The position numbers and the translations under genes were made by a program. Below are positions 13,636-20,630 of a DNA stretch of 20,630 nucleotides, piece by piece (the first letter of the stretch is position 1; the number at the start of each line of letters is the position of its first letter). A model generated the notes under the pieces. That model had not been told where the DNA came from, did not search any database, and was given only the letters and a program-made list of their open reading frames with translations. Source of the stretch: a virus; IMG/VR virus record IMGVR_UViG_3300025070_000307, positions 1 through 20,630 of that record; one strand, written 5' to 3'.

Positions 13636-14250
13636 ATGCGATTAATTTCGTCAGTAAAAGGATTTCTTAATTCAGCAAATGCTCGGGCAGATCAATTGAC
13701 AGCCATAGCTAAAGGTGCATTATGTTTACCGTCTATTTTATCTAATTTACCAGATTTAGGTAAATCGGTAATGGGTAATATTTTAGCATCAGCCAATAGT
13801 ATTCTTTCAGATGCAACAGCTGCTATTAGTGGTATTGTTACTGATACAATAGATAATGCAATAGCTAAGATTACAGGCTCGATTGCTGGTGTGCTTAATA
13901 CTATTACTGGCTTAGTAGCAGAAGTTGCAGGAGCTATCGAGAGCATAAAAAGTTTTGCAGAAGGGCTTAGTAGTAAAGTAAGCGATATTAAAGATTTTAC
14001 AGCTAGTAAAGAAAACTGCAATTTTGCTGCAGCGAGTTTATTAAATTGTATTGCTAGTCAAGCTCTGGCTAATGTATCTGCTAAAGCTGCAGTTGATGTG
14101 AGTAAAGGTCTTGTACCTATAGATGAGTTTGCAAATAGTATATCGGAAAGTATTTTATCACCAGCTGGTGCTATTAACAATACTATTAATAAAACAGCCA
14201 ACGAGATTGATAGAGCAACTCGCATGGTATCAAAAGCAGATTTATTTTAA
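13636..14250 (+). CDS. Ala/Ser-rich helical protein, first gene of the spike operon
   Basis: This is 204 residues. It is rich in Ala, Ser, Ile and Leu with repeated amphipathic helical heptads across about 20-130 (for example NAIAKITGSIAGVLNTITGL). A KENCNFAAASLLNCIASQALAN segment with two Cys lies at about 130-152, followed by a short helical tail. There is no signal peptide and no convincing membrane helix. I do not recognise the family. It lies 1 nt before the OB-fold spike gene (TAAAATG), so the two are cotranslated. A virion or spike-assembly role is inferred from position only. Confidence 0.65.
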   Translation: MRLISSVKGFLNSANARADQLTAIAKGALCLPSILSNLPDLGKSVMGNILASANSILSDATAAISGIVTDTIDNAIAKITGSIAGVLNTITGLVAEVAGAIESIKSFAEGLSSKVSDIKDFTASKENCNFAAASLLNCIASQALANVSAKAAVDVSKGLVPIDEFANSISESILSPAGAINNTINKTANEIDRATRMVSKADLF

Positions 14251-14251
14251 A

Positions 14252-15496
14252 ATGTTTGATAGCTTATACATCGGTAAAGTAATTCACGATAGTGATCTTC
14301 TATGTAAAGACGACACTGTTCCACAGAATCGTGTAAAGGTTTTTATTCATGGATTAACTCCTTCTATTGAAGAAGATTTCGACCAGCCTCGTGGTAAAAC
14401 TAATGAAAATACTATGTCTACCCAAGCATTAAATGCTACAGGCCGGGAGTTTTATGCTCATGTGATGATGCCTATTATGGGTAGCGGTACTGGTGCAAAA
14501 TATAATGCTAATACTGATATTCTAAGTGTAAGTGATACTGGTAACATTACTGATTTAAATGCATGCCCACCTGCTGACGCCTACTCTCATACCCATGATG
14601 GTTACTTAGGTGGTAATTCTATAGGTACAGCGGGAGTAAATGTAACAGCTAACGCTTATAGCCCAGATAATAGATCAAACGCATATAAGGGTATGATGGC
14701 ACTACCAAGTGTAGGTGCTACCGTTGTTGTTTCATTTATTAATAACGAGAGAAGTATGCCAATTATTTTAGGTGTATTGCCAAGTGTAGCTGATGTTGAA
14801 TCAGTACATGGAGTAGGATTTAACGAAGAAGTCTATCCTAACTATTCAATGGCTTATAGTAATTTAAATAGTGAGTCAATGAATACTGATCCGACGACTC
14901 CTGGTAATGGGTCCGATCCTACAGCACCAGGTGGTGGATCAACAATTAAGGAGTCAGCATCTGCAGAGGATACACGACCATATCTTCAACCAGGTGGTGC
15001 ACCACCACTTGATACGTCTGAAGCTATAGGAACTACTACTACAGCACCTGATGGTACAGTAACTACTACCAATCCTGATGGTACGATAACTATTACTAAA
15101 CCTGATAAAACAGTAACTACTACTACAAATGATGGTACGGTAACTACACGTAAAACTCTACCCGATGGTACGGTAACAACATCGAAAACAACCGGATCAA
15201 CAACAAGAACAACAACATTTACAGGTGGTGAGGAAATTATAACCAAGCCACATGAACCACCACCACCTCAATATGTAAAGCGTGGTAATGCGACTGTACG
15301 CGTATCAGGAGATTTATCGCGAGCAGAAGCTGAGGCTGCAGCAGATAAAAAATTACGTGAATCAGCAGCAAACGCAAAACGTGCTGAAAAAGCGTGGAGC
15401 AAAAACAATAGAATCTCCGATGAGAAAAAGAAAAGCAATATTATTAGGTCTAGGGAACGATATAATAAAATGAGAGGTATAACATATAACGAATAA
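14252..15496 (+). CDS. Baseplate spike OB-fold protein (T4 gp5 N-domain-like, no lysozyme domain)
   Basis: This is 414 residues. The N-terminal part is a gp5/VgrG-type OB fold: MFDSLYIGKVIHDSD, RVKVFIHGLTPSI (27-39), then a long insertion, and MALPSVGATVVVSFINNERSMPIILGVLPS (149-178). T4 gp5 continues with a lysozyme domain; here there is none. Instead come a Pro/Gly/Ser linker (about 213-265), five short Thr-rich repeats of the PDGTVTT type (266-310), a Pro-rich hinge, and a charged helix rich in Lys, Arg and Glu (355-410). It is cotranslated with the genes on either side. It probably caps the tail tube and joins it to the beta-helix spike encoded next. The OB assignment is good; the role of the repeat tail is unknown. 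Confidence 0.75.
   Translation: MFDSLYIGKVIHDSDLLCKDDTVPQNRVKVFIHGLTPSIEEDFDQPRGKTNENTMSTQALNATGREFYAHVMMPIMGSGTGAKYNANTDILSVSDTGNITDLNACPPADAYSHTHDGYLGGNSIGTAGVNVTANAYSPDNRSNAYKGMMALPSVGATVVVSFINNERSMPIILGVLPSVADVESVHGVGFNEEVYPNYSMAYSNLNSESMNTDPTTPGNGSDPTAPGGGSTIKESASAEDTRPYLQPGGAPPLDTSEAIGTTTTAPDGTVTTTNPDGTITITKPDKTVTTTTNDGTVTTRKTLPDGTVTTSKTTGSTTRTTTFTGGEEIITKPHEPPPPQYVKRGNATVRVSGDLSRAEAEAAADKKLRESAANAKRAEKAWSKNNRISDEKKKSNIIRSRERYNKMRGITYNE
15041..15190 (+). repeat. Five tandem PDGTVTT-type coding repeats
   Basis: Five units with cores PDGTVTTT, PDGTITIT, PDKTVTTT, NDGTVTTR and PDGTVTTS recur every 9-11 residues. The DNA shows matching GATGGTACGGTAACTAC-like blocks, so the array probably grew by local duplication. 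Short Gly/Thr/Val repeats of this kind often form beta-solenoid or fibre-like shafts; that fold is inferred. Confidence 0.75.
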
Positions 15497-15501
15497 CTAA
15501 G

Positions 15502-16713
15502 ATGTTAGATAAAGAAATAAAAAGCCCTACAGAGTTTATTAATGAGCGGGGCCAGACTGTCCTTAACAACAAATCTGGTAGTATTGTGTTTGATGAGAAT
15601 ACTACTCAAGAAAGATTGCAACTTACTCACGCTTCCGGAGCTAACTTAAATTTTAATAATAAGACGGTTAGTACATTTGCTCCTAACAACATGCAAGATT
15701 TGACTAAAGGTAATAAGTTTAGCACTACAATCGGTGATAGCTTCAGTCAAACGCAAAGCAATAAAGAAGAGCGTACATACGGAGATCATACTATCATAGC
15801 AGGCTCTCCTAAATTTTTTACAGAAGGGTTAAGTGATTCGTGGTTGACTGAAGCACGAGACATAGCTGCAGCTAAAGCAGGACCAGAAAAATTATATGGT
15901 GGTGTTGGTAACAATACTGATACAGAGTATCCTATAGATGGTAAAACAGATGCTAATAGTGGCGCTGTAGAAGGAGGTACTTTTGCAACAAATAAAGCTC
16001 AAGATAACGTACAGCAGTTAATGGAAGAAAAAGCTGCACCTCTATCAAATATTGAGAAAGAGATGGGTGTAGGTGGTAATATTAAAATGCTCTCTACTAA
16101 GCATTTAGTTCTTCAAGCTGGTTCAAAACCTACATCATTCGATTCTGGACTTATTATTAAGAATGGTAGATCTGTTACACAAAAGTATGAATATAAAAAT
16201 GGTGAGTTGGTAGAGTGTAAAACTAGTGTATCGGTATATGAAAGTAAAGATACGTCAAGTGCAGTACCGTTTGGAGATGTTCAAATTGCAGCTGGTACAA
16301 AATTAAGAGCATCAGTTGGATCAGGTGGAATAGGTTTTACATCTAGTGGAGATAATAGTTTCACTGGTACTGGTAGAACTACTATTGGTGGAGCTGAAGT
16401 TGCTATTACTGGATCAACAATTGGGGATGCTGGTCGAGTTACTATAGTTAGCGATACAGATATCTATATGGAAGCAGGAGTTATAACAGCTCGTAATGCT
16501 CCTAACATTAATGATATAGCTGACAATACCCATACCTTTATAACACCACAAGCAGTCTTTACAGGTAACTTACACGTAGCTGGTGACCTTATAGTTCAAG
16601 GTGAGATTATAGCCAATGGTGATATTACAGCTGGAGGCCCTGGTGGAGTATCTCTACTCAAGCATACTCATACTACGATAAAAGAGGGTAAGAAAACCAC
16701 CCGGCCAAATTAA
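15502..16713 (+). CDS. Baseplate central spike protein (gp5 C-domain / gpV-like beta-helix with HTH tip)
   Basis: This is 403 residues. The N-terminal part (ERGQTVLNNKSGSIVFDEN and TFAPNNMQDLTKGNKFSTTIGD) resembles the region linking OB fold and shaft in gp5/VgrG-type spikes. A mixed middle follows. The C-terminal third is made of short Gly-rich strands (NLHVAGDLIVQGEIIANGDITAGG, residues 348-371 region). It ends in GVSLLKHTHTTIKEG, where His388 and His390 form the H-x-H motif that binds iron at the tip of phage spikes such as P2 gpV. It should form the trimeric needle that pierces the outer membrane. With the preceding gene it makes up a split gp5. The gene starts 5 bp after the previous stop and has no late box of its own. 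Confidence 0.75.
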   Translation: MLDKEIKSPTEFINERGQTVLNNKSGSIVFDENTTQERLQLTHASGANLNFNNKTVSTFAPNNMQDLTKGNKFSTTIGDSFSQTQSNKEERTYGDHTIIAGSPKFFTEGLSDSWLTEARDIAAAKAGPEKLYGGVGNNTDTEYPIDGKTDANSGAVEGGTFATNKAQDNVQQLMEEKAAPLSNIEKEMGVGGNIKMLSTKHLVLQAGSKPTSFDSGLIIKNGRSVTQKYEYKNGELVECKTSVSVYESKDTSSAVPFGDVQIAAGTKLRASVGSGGIGFTSSGDNSFTGTGRTTIGGAEVAITGSTIGDAGRVTIVSDTDIYMEAGVITARNAPNINDIADNTHTFITPQAVFTGNLHVAGDLIVQGEIIANGDITAGGPGGVSLLKHTHTTIKEGKKTTRPN

Positions 16714-16746
16714 CAAAAAAAAGAGGAGGTCTTTCGACCCCCTCTT
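16714..16746 (-). terminator. Strong Rho-independent terminator for the sheath transcript
   Basis: On the minus strand an 11-bp stem (AAGAGGGGGTC / GACCTCCTCTT, one G-U pair) closes a GAAA tetraloop and is followed directly by a run of T. It sits 20 bp past the sheath stop codon. On the plus strand the stem has an A-C mismatch and no T-run, so it acts mainly leftward, insulating the convergent spike operon. Confidence 0.88.
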
Positions 16747-16765
16747 AAAGTTATTTGAAGTATTA

Positions 16766-19102
16766 TTAACTTCCAATAAGCTCTTCGAAGCTTGCGTCTG
16801 TACGAGTAGCGTAGAAGTTAACTAAGATAAACTCTGCAGTACGTACTGGCTTGAGATAAATGTCAACAATAAGCTCATTCTGATCAATTACTTCTGCTGT
16901 ATTGTTACGATCATCGCAAACAATCATAAAGTCGTAAAGACCATCAGCAGCTTTAACTCGCTCAAAGAACGGTGTCAATGTATTAACAACTCGTGTCCTC
17001 GTAAACAATGTATTGTTCTCAAAGAGGAAGAACTGCATCGTCTTCTTAGTAATCTTCTCAAGATATAAGAATGTACGGCGAACGTTAATACGATCAAATG
17101 CACTTGGCTTCCTCAGCAATGTCTTCTGTCCAAAGAATACATTACCTTGATCAGCGAAGTTAGCAATTGGGTTGAGGTTAGCTGTGTAAAGGTCATCACG
17201 TTGACGTTGGTTAGGTGTAACAGCGATGTCAGAAGCATCAGTAATAACACCTCTGTTGAATCCAGCAGGTGCACCCCATGGTCCAACAGCAGCATCAGTA
17301 GAAGCCATCTTAGCAGCGGCAAATCCAGATGATGGAACCCAAGCATTTAATCCTGTGTAGTTATCAGGAACACTCATCCAGTTAGCATATACAGTAGCAT
17401 AAGACGTATTGGCTAATTCAAACTGATGTCTAATTGCCCAGTAGATGTCTGTATAGAAGTTCTTAGTAGGATCCTTCTGAACTTTGCTATTTGTACCTGT
17501 TACAACTAACTGACGAATTGGATCAGCAATAAATAAGATATCACCACGTCCACCATCTTTGGCAGGTCCTGCAAATGTAGCAAACTTATTGAAGACATTC
17601 ATATAAGCAGTACGAGCTTGACCACCACTAGAATCAAGATCAGCCGAAGTTCTCAAAGCCTCAATTTGAGTTGTTGTTTTCGTATCGTCGAACCCGGTTG
17701 TGGCTGATGAGCTATCCATATACGTATTAATAGTACCGAGACCAGCTTCAGCAATCATACTAATATCAAACTTACGATCGTTACGAATACGATCAAGAGC
17801 ACGATCAAGTTTACCTGGAATATTACCGATTACTTTCGTTGTAAGATCAACATCACCATAAGAACCTAATGGAACGAGACTGTCTGCTTTGTTAAACCCA
17901 AGGGGGAGAGAAGACGTCGCTAAGGAAAGTGTACTCAATCCAGATGCACTTGCTGGGATCGATGATGAATCTACAGCAGCTTTAAGTGCGGTTGTAAACA
18001 TACGAACCTTAAACTTAGGTGTACCATCATCTTTAAGCTGTACTCCAGTTGTAGCATCTGATACGAACGGATTAACGATAACATCAATGTTACGTGATTT
18101 TTCTTCAACAGAATCTAAACTAAAGTTAACCGGTGCACCACCATTGTCTGAATTACGCTGACGGTATTTACCAATAGAGGCATTATAACCTTCCTCAAGA
18201 AGGTAATCGAGTTTATTTGATTCTTTCGAAAAAACTGACTGGCGTAATTTAAATACACCTACATTTAATGCATCGTCAAATTCACGTCCACCGATATCAT
18301 AACCTTCAATACGATCTTCCATTACCTGTGAAACCGATCCGTTAGCAGGATTATTACCAAATTCTGGCGTAGCAGTAAGAGAGAACTCAAACCGTGATGC
18401 TGGTACTTCTGTAAAAGATGATGTACCAGTGGCGGGCGCGCCAGTAGTAACTGAAAATACACTCTGTATAGCCTCAAAATTCGTCGCTGGGTTTAAAAGA
18501 GTATTGTCAGTTAAACCAACATAATATCCATTAAATTGATTATCAACAACTGATTGAGCTTTATTAACAACAATTACTGCCGCACCACTTAAAGCACCGA
18601 CAGAATCTAGTGCGAGGCTACTAACAGTTCGACTACCAAAATCAAACAATTGACCATTCTTGAGCTGTAAGTATTGCTCATTAGTAATATCAAACTGAGT
18701 TGGCCGGCCTAAGAGATAAGTTCCTGCACCGGAAAGTTCATATGAAGTTTGAGTGAAGCTGCCCCCTTCATCATAAACCGCAGCTGGGTAAGCAAGAACA
18801 CTTACTTTTGAACCAAACCCTTGACCGCTTGCCGCACCATATGGTAAGCGGTTAACTAGCAAAGAGCCGGTAGAGTTTAAAGCAGCGCGTGCAGAGTGAT
18901 AAAAATATCTTTCTGCCGGAGTCTTTGGAGTACCGTAGATTTGTTCGAACTCGGAGATATTTCCAAGTCCAATAACTTCATCAGTAGGTCCTTCGGAAGC
19001 GAATCCAGCAATATACGTAGTAGTGCCTGTTTGAGCTGTGCGGAGTGATAAATCACTCTCACGAATCTCGACACCTGGAGATTGAATTGTCCTATTAGCC
19101 AT
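16766..19102 (-). CDS. 18: Tail sheath protein (T4 gp18-like)
   Basis: Started at ATG 19102, the protein has 778 residues, longer than T4 gp18 (659). It opens MANRTIQSPGVEIRESDLS, the usual N-terminal arm of contractile sheaths, then TTTYIAGFASEGP and a helical segment. The C-terminus (LRKPSAFDRINVRRTFLYLEK, then VDIYLKPVRTAEFILVNFYATR) is the conserved inner domain that contacts the tube and interlinks subunits. The extra length lies in the middle, from about 150 to 560, where surface domains vary. It polymerises around the tail tube and contracts on infection. CATAAATA lies exactly 5 nt before ATG 19102; an upstream in-frame ATG at 19189 would overlap the tube-like gene and is rejected. A strong terminator follows, so this is a single-gene unit. 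Confidence 0.95.
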   Translation of the reverse strand: MANRTIQSPGVEIRESDLSLRTAQTGTTTYIAGFASEGPTDEVIGLGNISEFEQIYGTPKTPAERYFYHSARAALNSTGSLLVNRLPYGAASGQGFGSKVSVLAYPAAVYDEGGSFTQTSYELSGAGTYLLGRPTQFDITNEQYLQLKNGQLFDFGSRTVSSLALDSVGALSGAAVIVVNKAQSVVDNQFNGYYVGLTDNTLLNPATNFEAIQSVFSVTTGAPATGTSSFTEVPASRFEFSLTATPEFGNNPANGSVSQVMEDRIEGYDIGGREFDDALNVGVFKLRQSVFSKESNKLDYLLEEGYNASIGKYRQRNSDNGGAPVNFSLDSVEEKSRNIDVIVNPFVSDATTGVQLKDDGTPKFKVRMFTTALKAAVDSSSIPASASGLSTLSLATSSLPLGFNKADSLVPLGSYGDVDLTTKVIGNIPGKLDRALDRIRNDRKFDISMIAEAGLGTINTYMDSSSATTGFDDTKTTTQIEALRTSADLDSSGGQARTAYMNVFNKFATFAGPAKDGGRGDILFIADPIRQLVVTGTNSKVQKDPTKNFYTDIYWAIRHQFELANTSYATVYANWMSVPDNYTGLNAWVPSSGFAAAKMASTDAAVGPWGAPAGFNRGVITDASDIAVTPNQRQRDDLYTANLNPIANFADQGNVFFGQKTLLRKPSAFDRINVRRTFLYLEKITKKTMQFFLFENNTLFTRTRVVNTLTPFFERVKAADGLYDFMIVCDDRNNTAEVIDQNELIVDIYLKPVRTAEFILVNFYATRTDASFEELIGS

Positions 19103-19107
19103 AACAT

Positions 19108-19115
19108 TATTTATG
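19108..19115 (-). promoter_or_regulatory. Late promoter box CATAAATA, 5 nt before ATG 19102
   Basis: On the minus strand CATAAATA is followed by ATGTT and then ATG at 19102. It lies in the gap after the tube-like gene and explains how the sheath could be made at high level from its own transcript. Confidence 0.8.
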
Positions 19116-19148
19116 CTTTTTTGGACAAAAATCTGTAAATTTTTTACC

Positions 19149-19727
19149 TTAGTGGTTAATAAGTTTTGTATGTATTTGAGAGTAGACAAACGTCATAGAA
19201 GATGTAATTTCCTCTGCTGTTCTATAACTATAATTAATACTACCTATTGTAACAGGAAAAGCTTTTGTATATGTAAATTGAATACGTTCGTTATTAAACT
19301 CATCAAGACCATACAAAGTCATATCTGTTTGATAATTCTTAAAGTCCTCATCTGAAACTAAATCAGATGCATCATATAAGCCTTCTTTCTCATCATGCAT
19401 TAAGTCAAGCCACTTATATAATACCCAATAATTGTTAAATCCATTATCAATCGTAAAGTCAACCGTTACTGGTGGGTATGGCTCCCTAGCGTGTGTTGAG
19501 TTATATAGATTAGATCCACCATATCTAATTTGTAATGCAGGTACATCTAGTTCTGGTACAACAGCACCATAGACAGAAAACTGAAATGCATCTTCATTAA
19601 CGTTGTAGGTCTGCCTATCAGTTTTTGAATCTATTTTACGTAAAGCTGGGGGTAATGAAAAGACAAGCTTAAACTTATCTGTTCTGCTTTTATTAAGAAA
19701 GGATTGGTCGTTTTGATTTACAGCCAT
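19149..19727 (-). CDS. Tail tube-like protein (T4 gp19 fold) next to the sheath gene
   Basis: This is 192 residues. The chain shows tube-fold order: DKFKLVFSLPPAL as first strand, VYGAVVPELDVPALQIRYGG as the central V-P-x-x-x-x-P strand pair, PYPPVTVDFTIDNGFNNYWVLYKWLDLM as strand plus helix with WxxxxKW, and a last sheet ending in TSSMTFVYSQIHTKL. It lies between the large terminase and the sheath, where T4-like phages keep sheath and tube genes. It has its own late box (ATTAAATA, 5 nt before the ATG). It may be the major tail tube, with 12987-13526 as a baseplate or terminator variant, or the reverse. Confidence 0.6.
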   Translation of the reverse strand: MAVNQNDQSFLNKSRTDKFKLVFSLPPALRKIDSKTDRQTYNVNEDAFQFSVYGAVVPELDVPALQIRYGGSNLYNSTHAREPYPPVTVDFTIDNGFNNYWVLYKWLDLMHDEKEGLYDASDLVSDEDFKNYQTDMTLYGLDEFNNERIQFTYTKAFPVTIGSINYSYRTAEEITSSMTFVYSQIHTKLINH

Positions 19728-19732
19728 ACTGT

Positions 19733-19740
19733 TATTTAAT
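19733..19740 (-). promoter_or_regulatory. Late promoter box ATTAAATA, 5 nt before ATG 19727
   Basis: On the minus strand ATTAAATA is followed by ACAGT and then ATG at 19727. The box begins immediately after the large terminase TAG stop. Confidence 0.7.
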
Positions 19741-20630
19741 CTATAGTTGTGTGAACCCTTGATCTATTAGATCATAATAATCATCACCCATATCGTTATC
19801 ATCACTATTTGCCATGCCCCAATAAACAGGATTAAGATCTGGACTACCACCAGTTACTTCATTATCTGTATATATTGATGTTGGATCCTCAAATAACGAT
19901 ATACCAAAGTCTAAAGGCTCAATAGTCTTTGGGCGACCAGTATCATCTTTCTCTATAATCTCAAAATATTGCTCACATATTTCGTTATCTAGAACATAAT
20001 AACCATACATCAAAGCCATTACTAAATCATCATGACAACCATGTCTAGCCTTCCAAGTGCCATTAGGATACCGAACAAAGTTGCGGAGCTCTTCTAATGT
20101 CTCAGCATCTCGCATCACTATTGATTTAAGATCATTCATCCAATAGCGCATATTAATAATACCTCTATGCTTTGTATTAGTATGAGCAATCATACCTTGC
20201 ATGCGCTTTTTCCTGTGAGCAGCTCTATTACCATATGATACTAATTTAGGGTAACCCATATCATGCGCCAAGCGATCAACAACTTGAGCACCACAATTGT
20301 TACGTTCTACTAACGCAAGTGGGGATCCGTAGTTGCGTAGTATCTTAAAGACTTTGTTACTAAACTCCATTGGAGATATTTTATTGTTACGATAGACTGC
20401 TACTTGCCTTACTTCAGCTGGATCAGTAACGTCAAGCATTTGAATAATAGAACTATCCTTTCCTACACCCTCTGCTGTATCAACACCAGCAGCATATATT
20501 CTACCCTCTTGAGCTTCCTCCCATACTTTATAGCATCCATCATCTAATGTAACTGCTGGGTCACATATTTGACGCTCCATCATTTCGTATAAAGCGTCAT
20601 CGATTGAAGCTTCACCAGAGTTAATCCATT
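19741..20630 (-). CDS. 17: Large terminase subunit, C-terminal nuclease part (T4 gp17-like), partial
   Basis: The frame is open to the right edge of the window, so the N-terminal ATPase domain lies outside; about 295 C-terminal residues are seen, ending TAG at 19741. The RNase H-like nuclease shows its three acidic positions: Asp in AAGVDTAEGVGKDSS, Glu in LALVERNNCG, and Asp in GCHDDLVMALMYG, matching the metal-binding triad of T4 gp17 (Asp401, Glu458, Asp542 as recalled). The enzyme cuts concatemeric DNA and, with its ATPase half, drives DNA into the prohead. The C-terminal tail after about residue 230 of the seen part is acidic and probably flexible. The next gene leftward has its own late promoter directly after this stop. 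The small subunit appears to be encoded at 4592-5068 instead of next door. Confidence 0.93.
   Translation of the reverse strand, partial: WINSGEASIDDALYEMMERQICDPAVTLDDGCYKVWEEAQEGRIYAAGVDTAEGVGKDSSIIQMLDVTDPAEVRQVAVYRNNKISPMEFSNKVFKILRNYGSPLALVERNNCGAQVVDRLAHDMGYPKLVSYGNRAAHRKKRMQGMIAHTNTKHRGIINMRYWMNDLKSIVMRDAETLEELRNFVRYPNGTWKARHGCHDDLVMALMYGYYVLDNEICEQYFEIIEKDDTGRPKTIEPLDFGISLFEDPTSIYTDNEVTGGSPDLNPVYWGMANSDDNDMGDDYYDLIDQGFTQL

Noticed and set aside
14986-15246. An 86-codon minus-strand frame, Val/Ser-rich
   Set aside because: It is the mirror of the Thr-rich PDGTVTT repeat region and its repeats only reflect those of the real gene.
1-20630. General recoding of TGA as a sense codon
   Set aside because: TGA is used as a stop at 12246-12244 with an ATGA overlap to the next gene. 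Only one in-frame TGA was noticed, in the ORF 528-55.

Overview
The window is a late-gene region of an AT-rich, T4-like (contractile-tailed, myovirus) phage. The evidence is the C-terminal nuclease half of a gp17-type large terminase, a gp18-type tail sheath, tube-fold proteins, gp26/gp51-, gp48/gp54-, gp53-, gp29- and gp5-type tail and baseplate proteins, a gp44-type clamp loader, a dUTPase, and T4-like late promoters. The overall style (AT-rich, NNTAAATA late promoters, small Lys/Cys-rich proteins) recalls marine T4-like phages of cyanobacteria or alphaproteobacteria. That is inference; the host cannot be named from this window. The phage encodes a protein with a Sec signal and an outer-membrane barrel, so a Gram-negative host is likely.

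Layout from left to right. Positions 1-57 hold a terminator. Positions 55-3156 (minus) hold an acidic-tailed ORF broken by an in-frame TGA, an outer-membrane beta-barrel gene, and three Lys-rich genes that look like internal head proteins. Positions 3165-4517 (minus) hold two replication/nucleotide genes, a clamp loader subunit and dUTPase. Positions 4592-5068 (plus) hold a probable small terminase. Positions 5065-13526 (minus) hold the baseplate/tail block: an M15-peptidase hub protein, a gp53-like wedge, a gp48/54-like cap, a tape measure, two paralogous gp26/51-like proteins and two tube-fold proteins. Positions 13636-16713 (plus) hold a three-gene spike operon. Positions 16766-20630 (minus) hold sheath, tube-like protein and large terminase, the last running off the right edge. 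There is no gene-free stretch over 300 bases; the largest gap is about 110 bp, at 13527-13635. No tRNA, CRISPR array, IS element or att site was seen.

Two things stand out. First, eight start codons (six ATG, two GTG) lie exactly 5 nt downstream of an NNTAAATA box. By T4 late-promoter geometry this puts transcription start at the first base of the start codon, which predicts leaderless late mRNAs. Almost every remaining gene is stacked stop-to-start on the gene before it, and Shine-Dalgarno sequences are nearly absent. Second, two adjacent late genes carry T4-like capsid-targeting N-termini and six copies of an EDAE motif that separate small basic Cys-containing modules. This suggests head-internal polyproteins cut by a prohead protease.

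The tail also departs from T4. The spike OB-fold protein has no lysozyme domain, and a separate 748-residue protein carries an M15-type peptidoglycan peptidase. The spike operon is inverted between the sheath gene and the rest of the tail genes.
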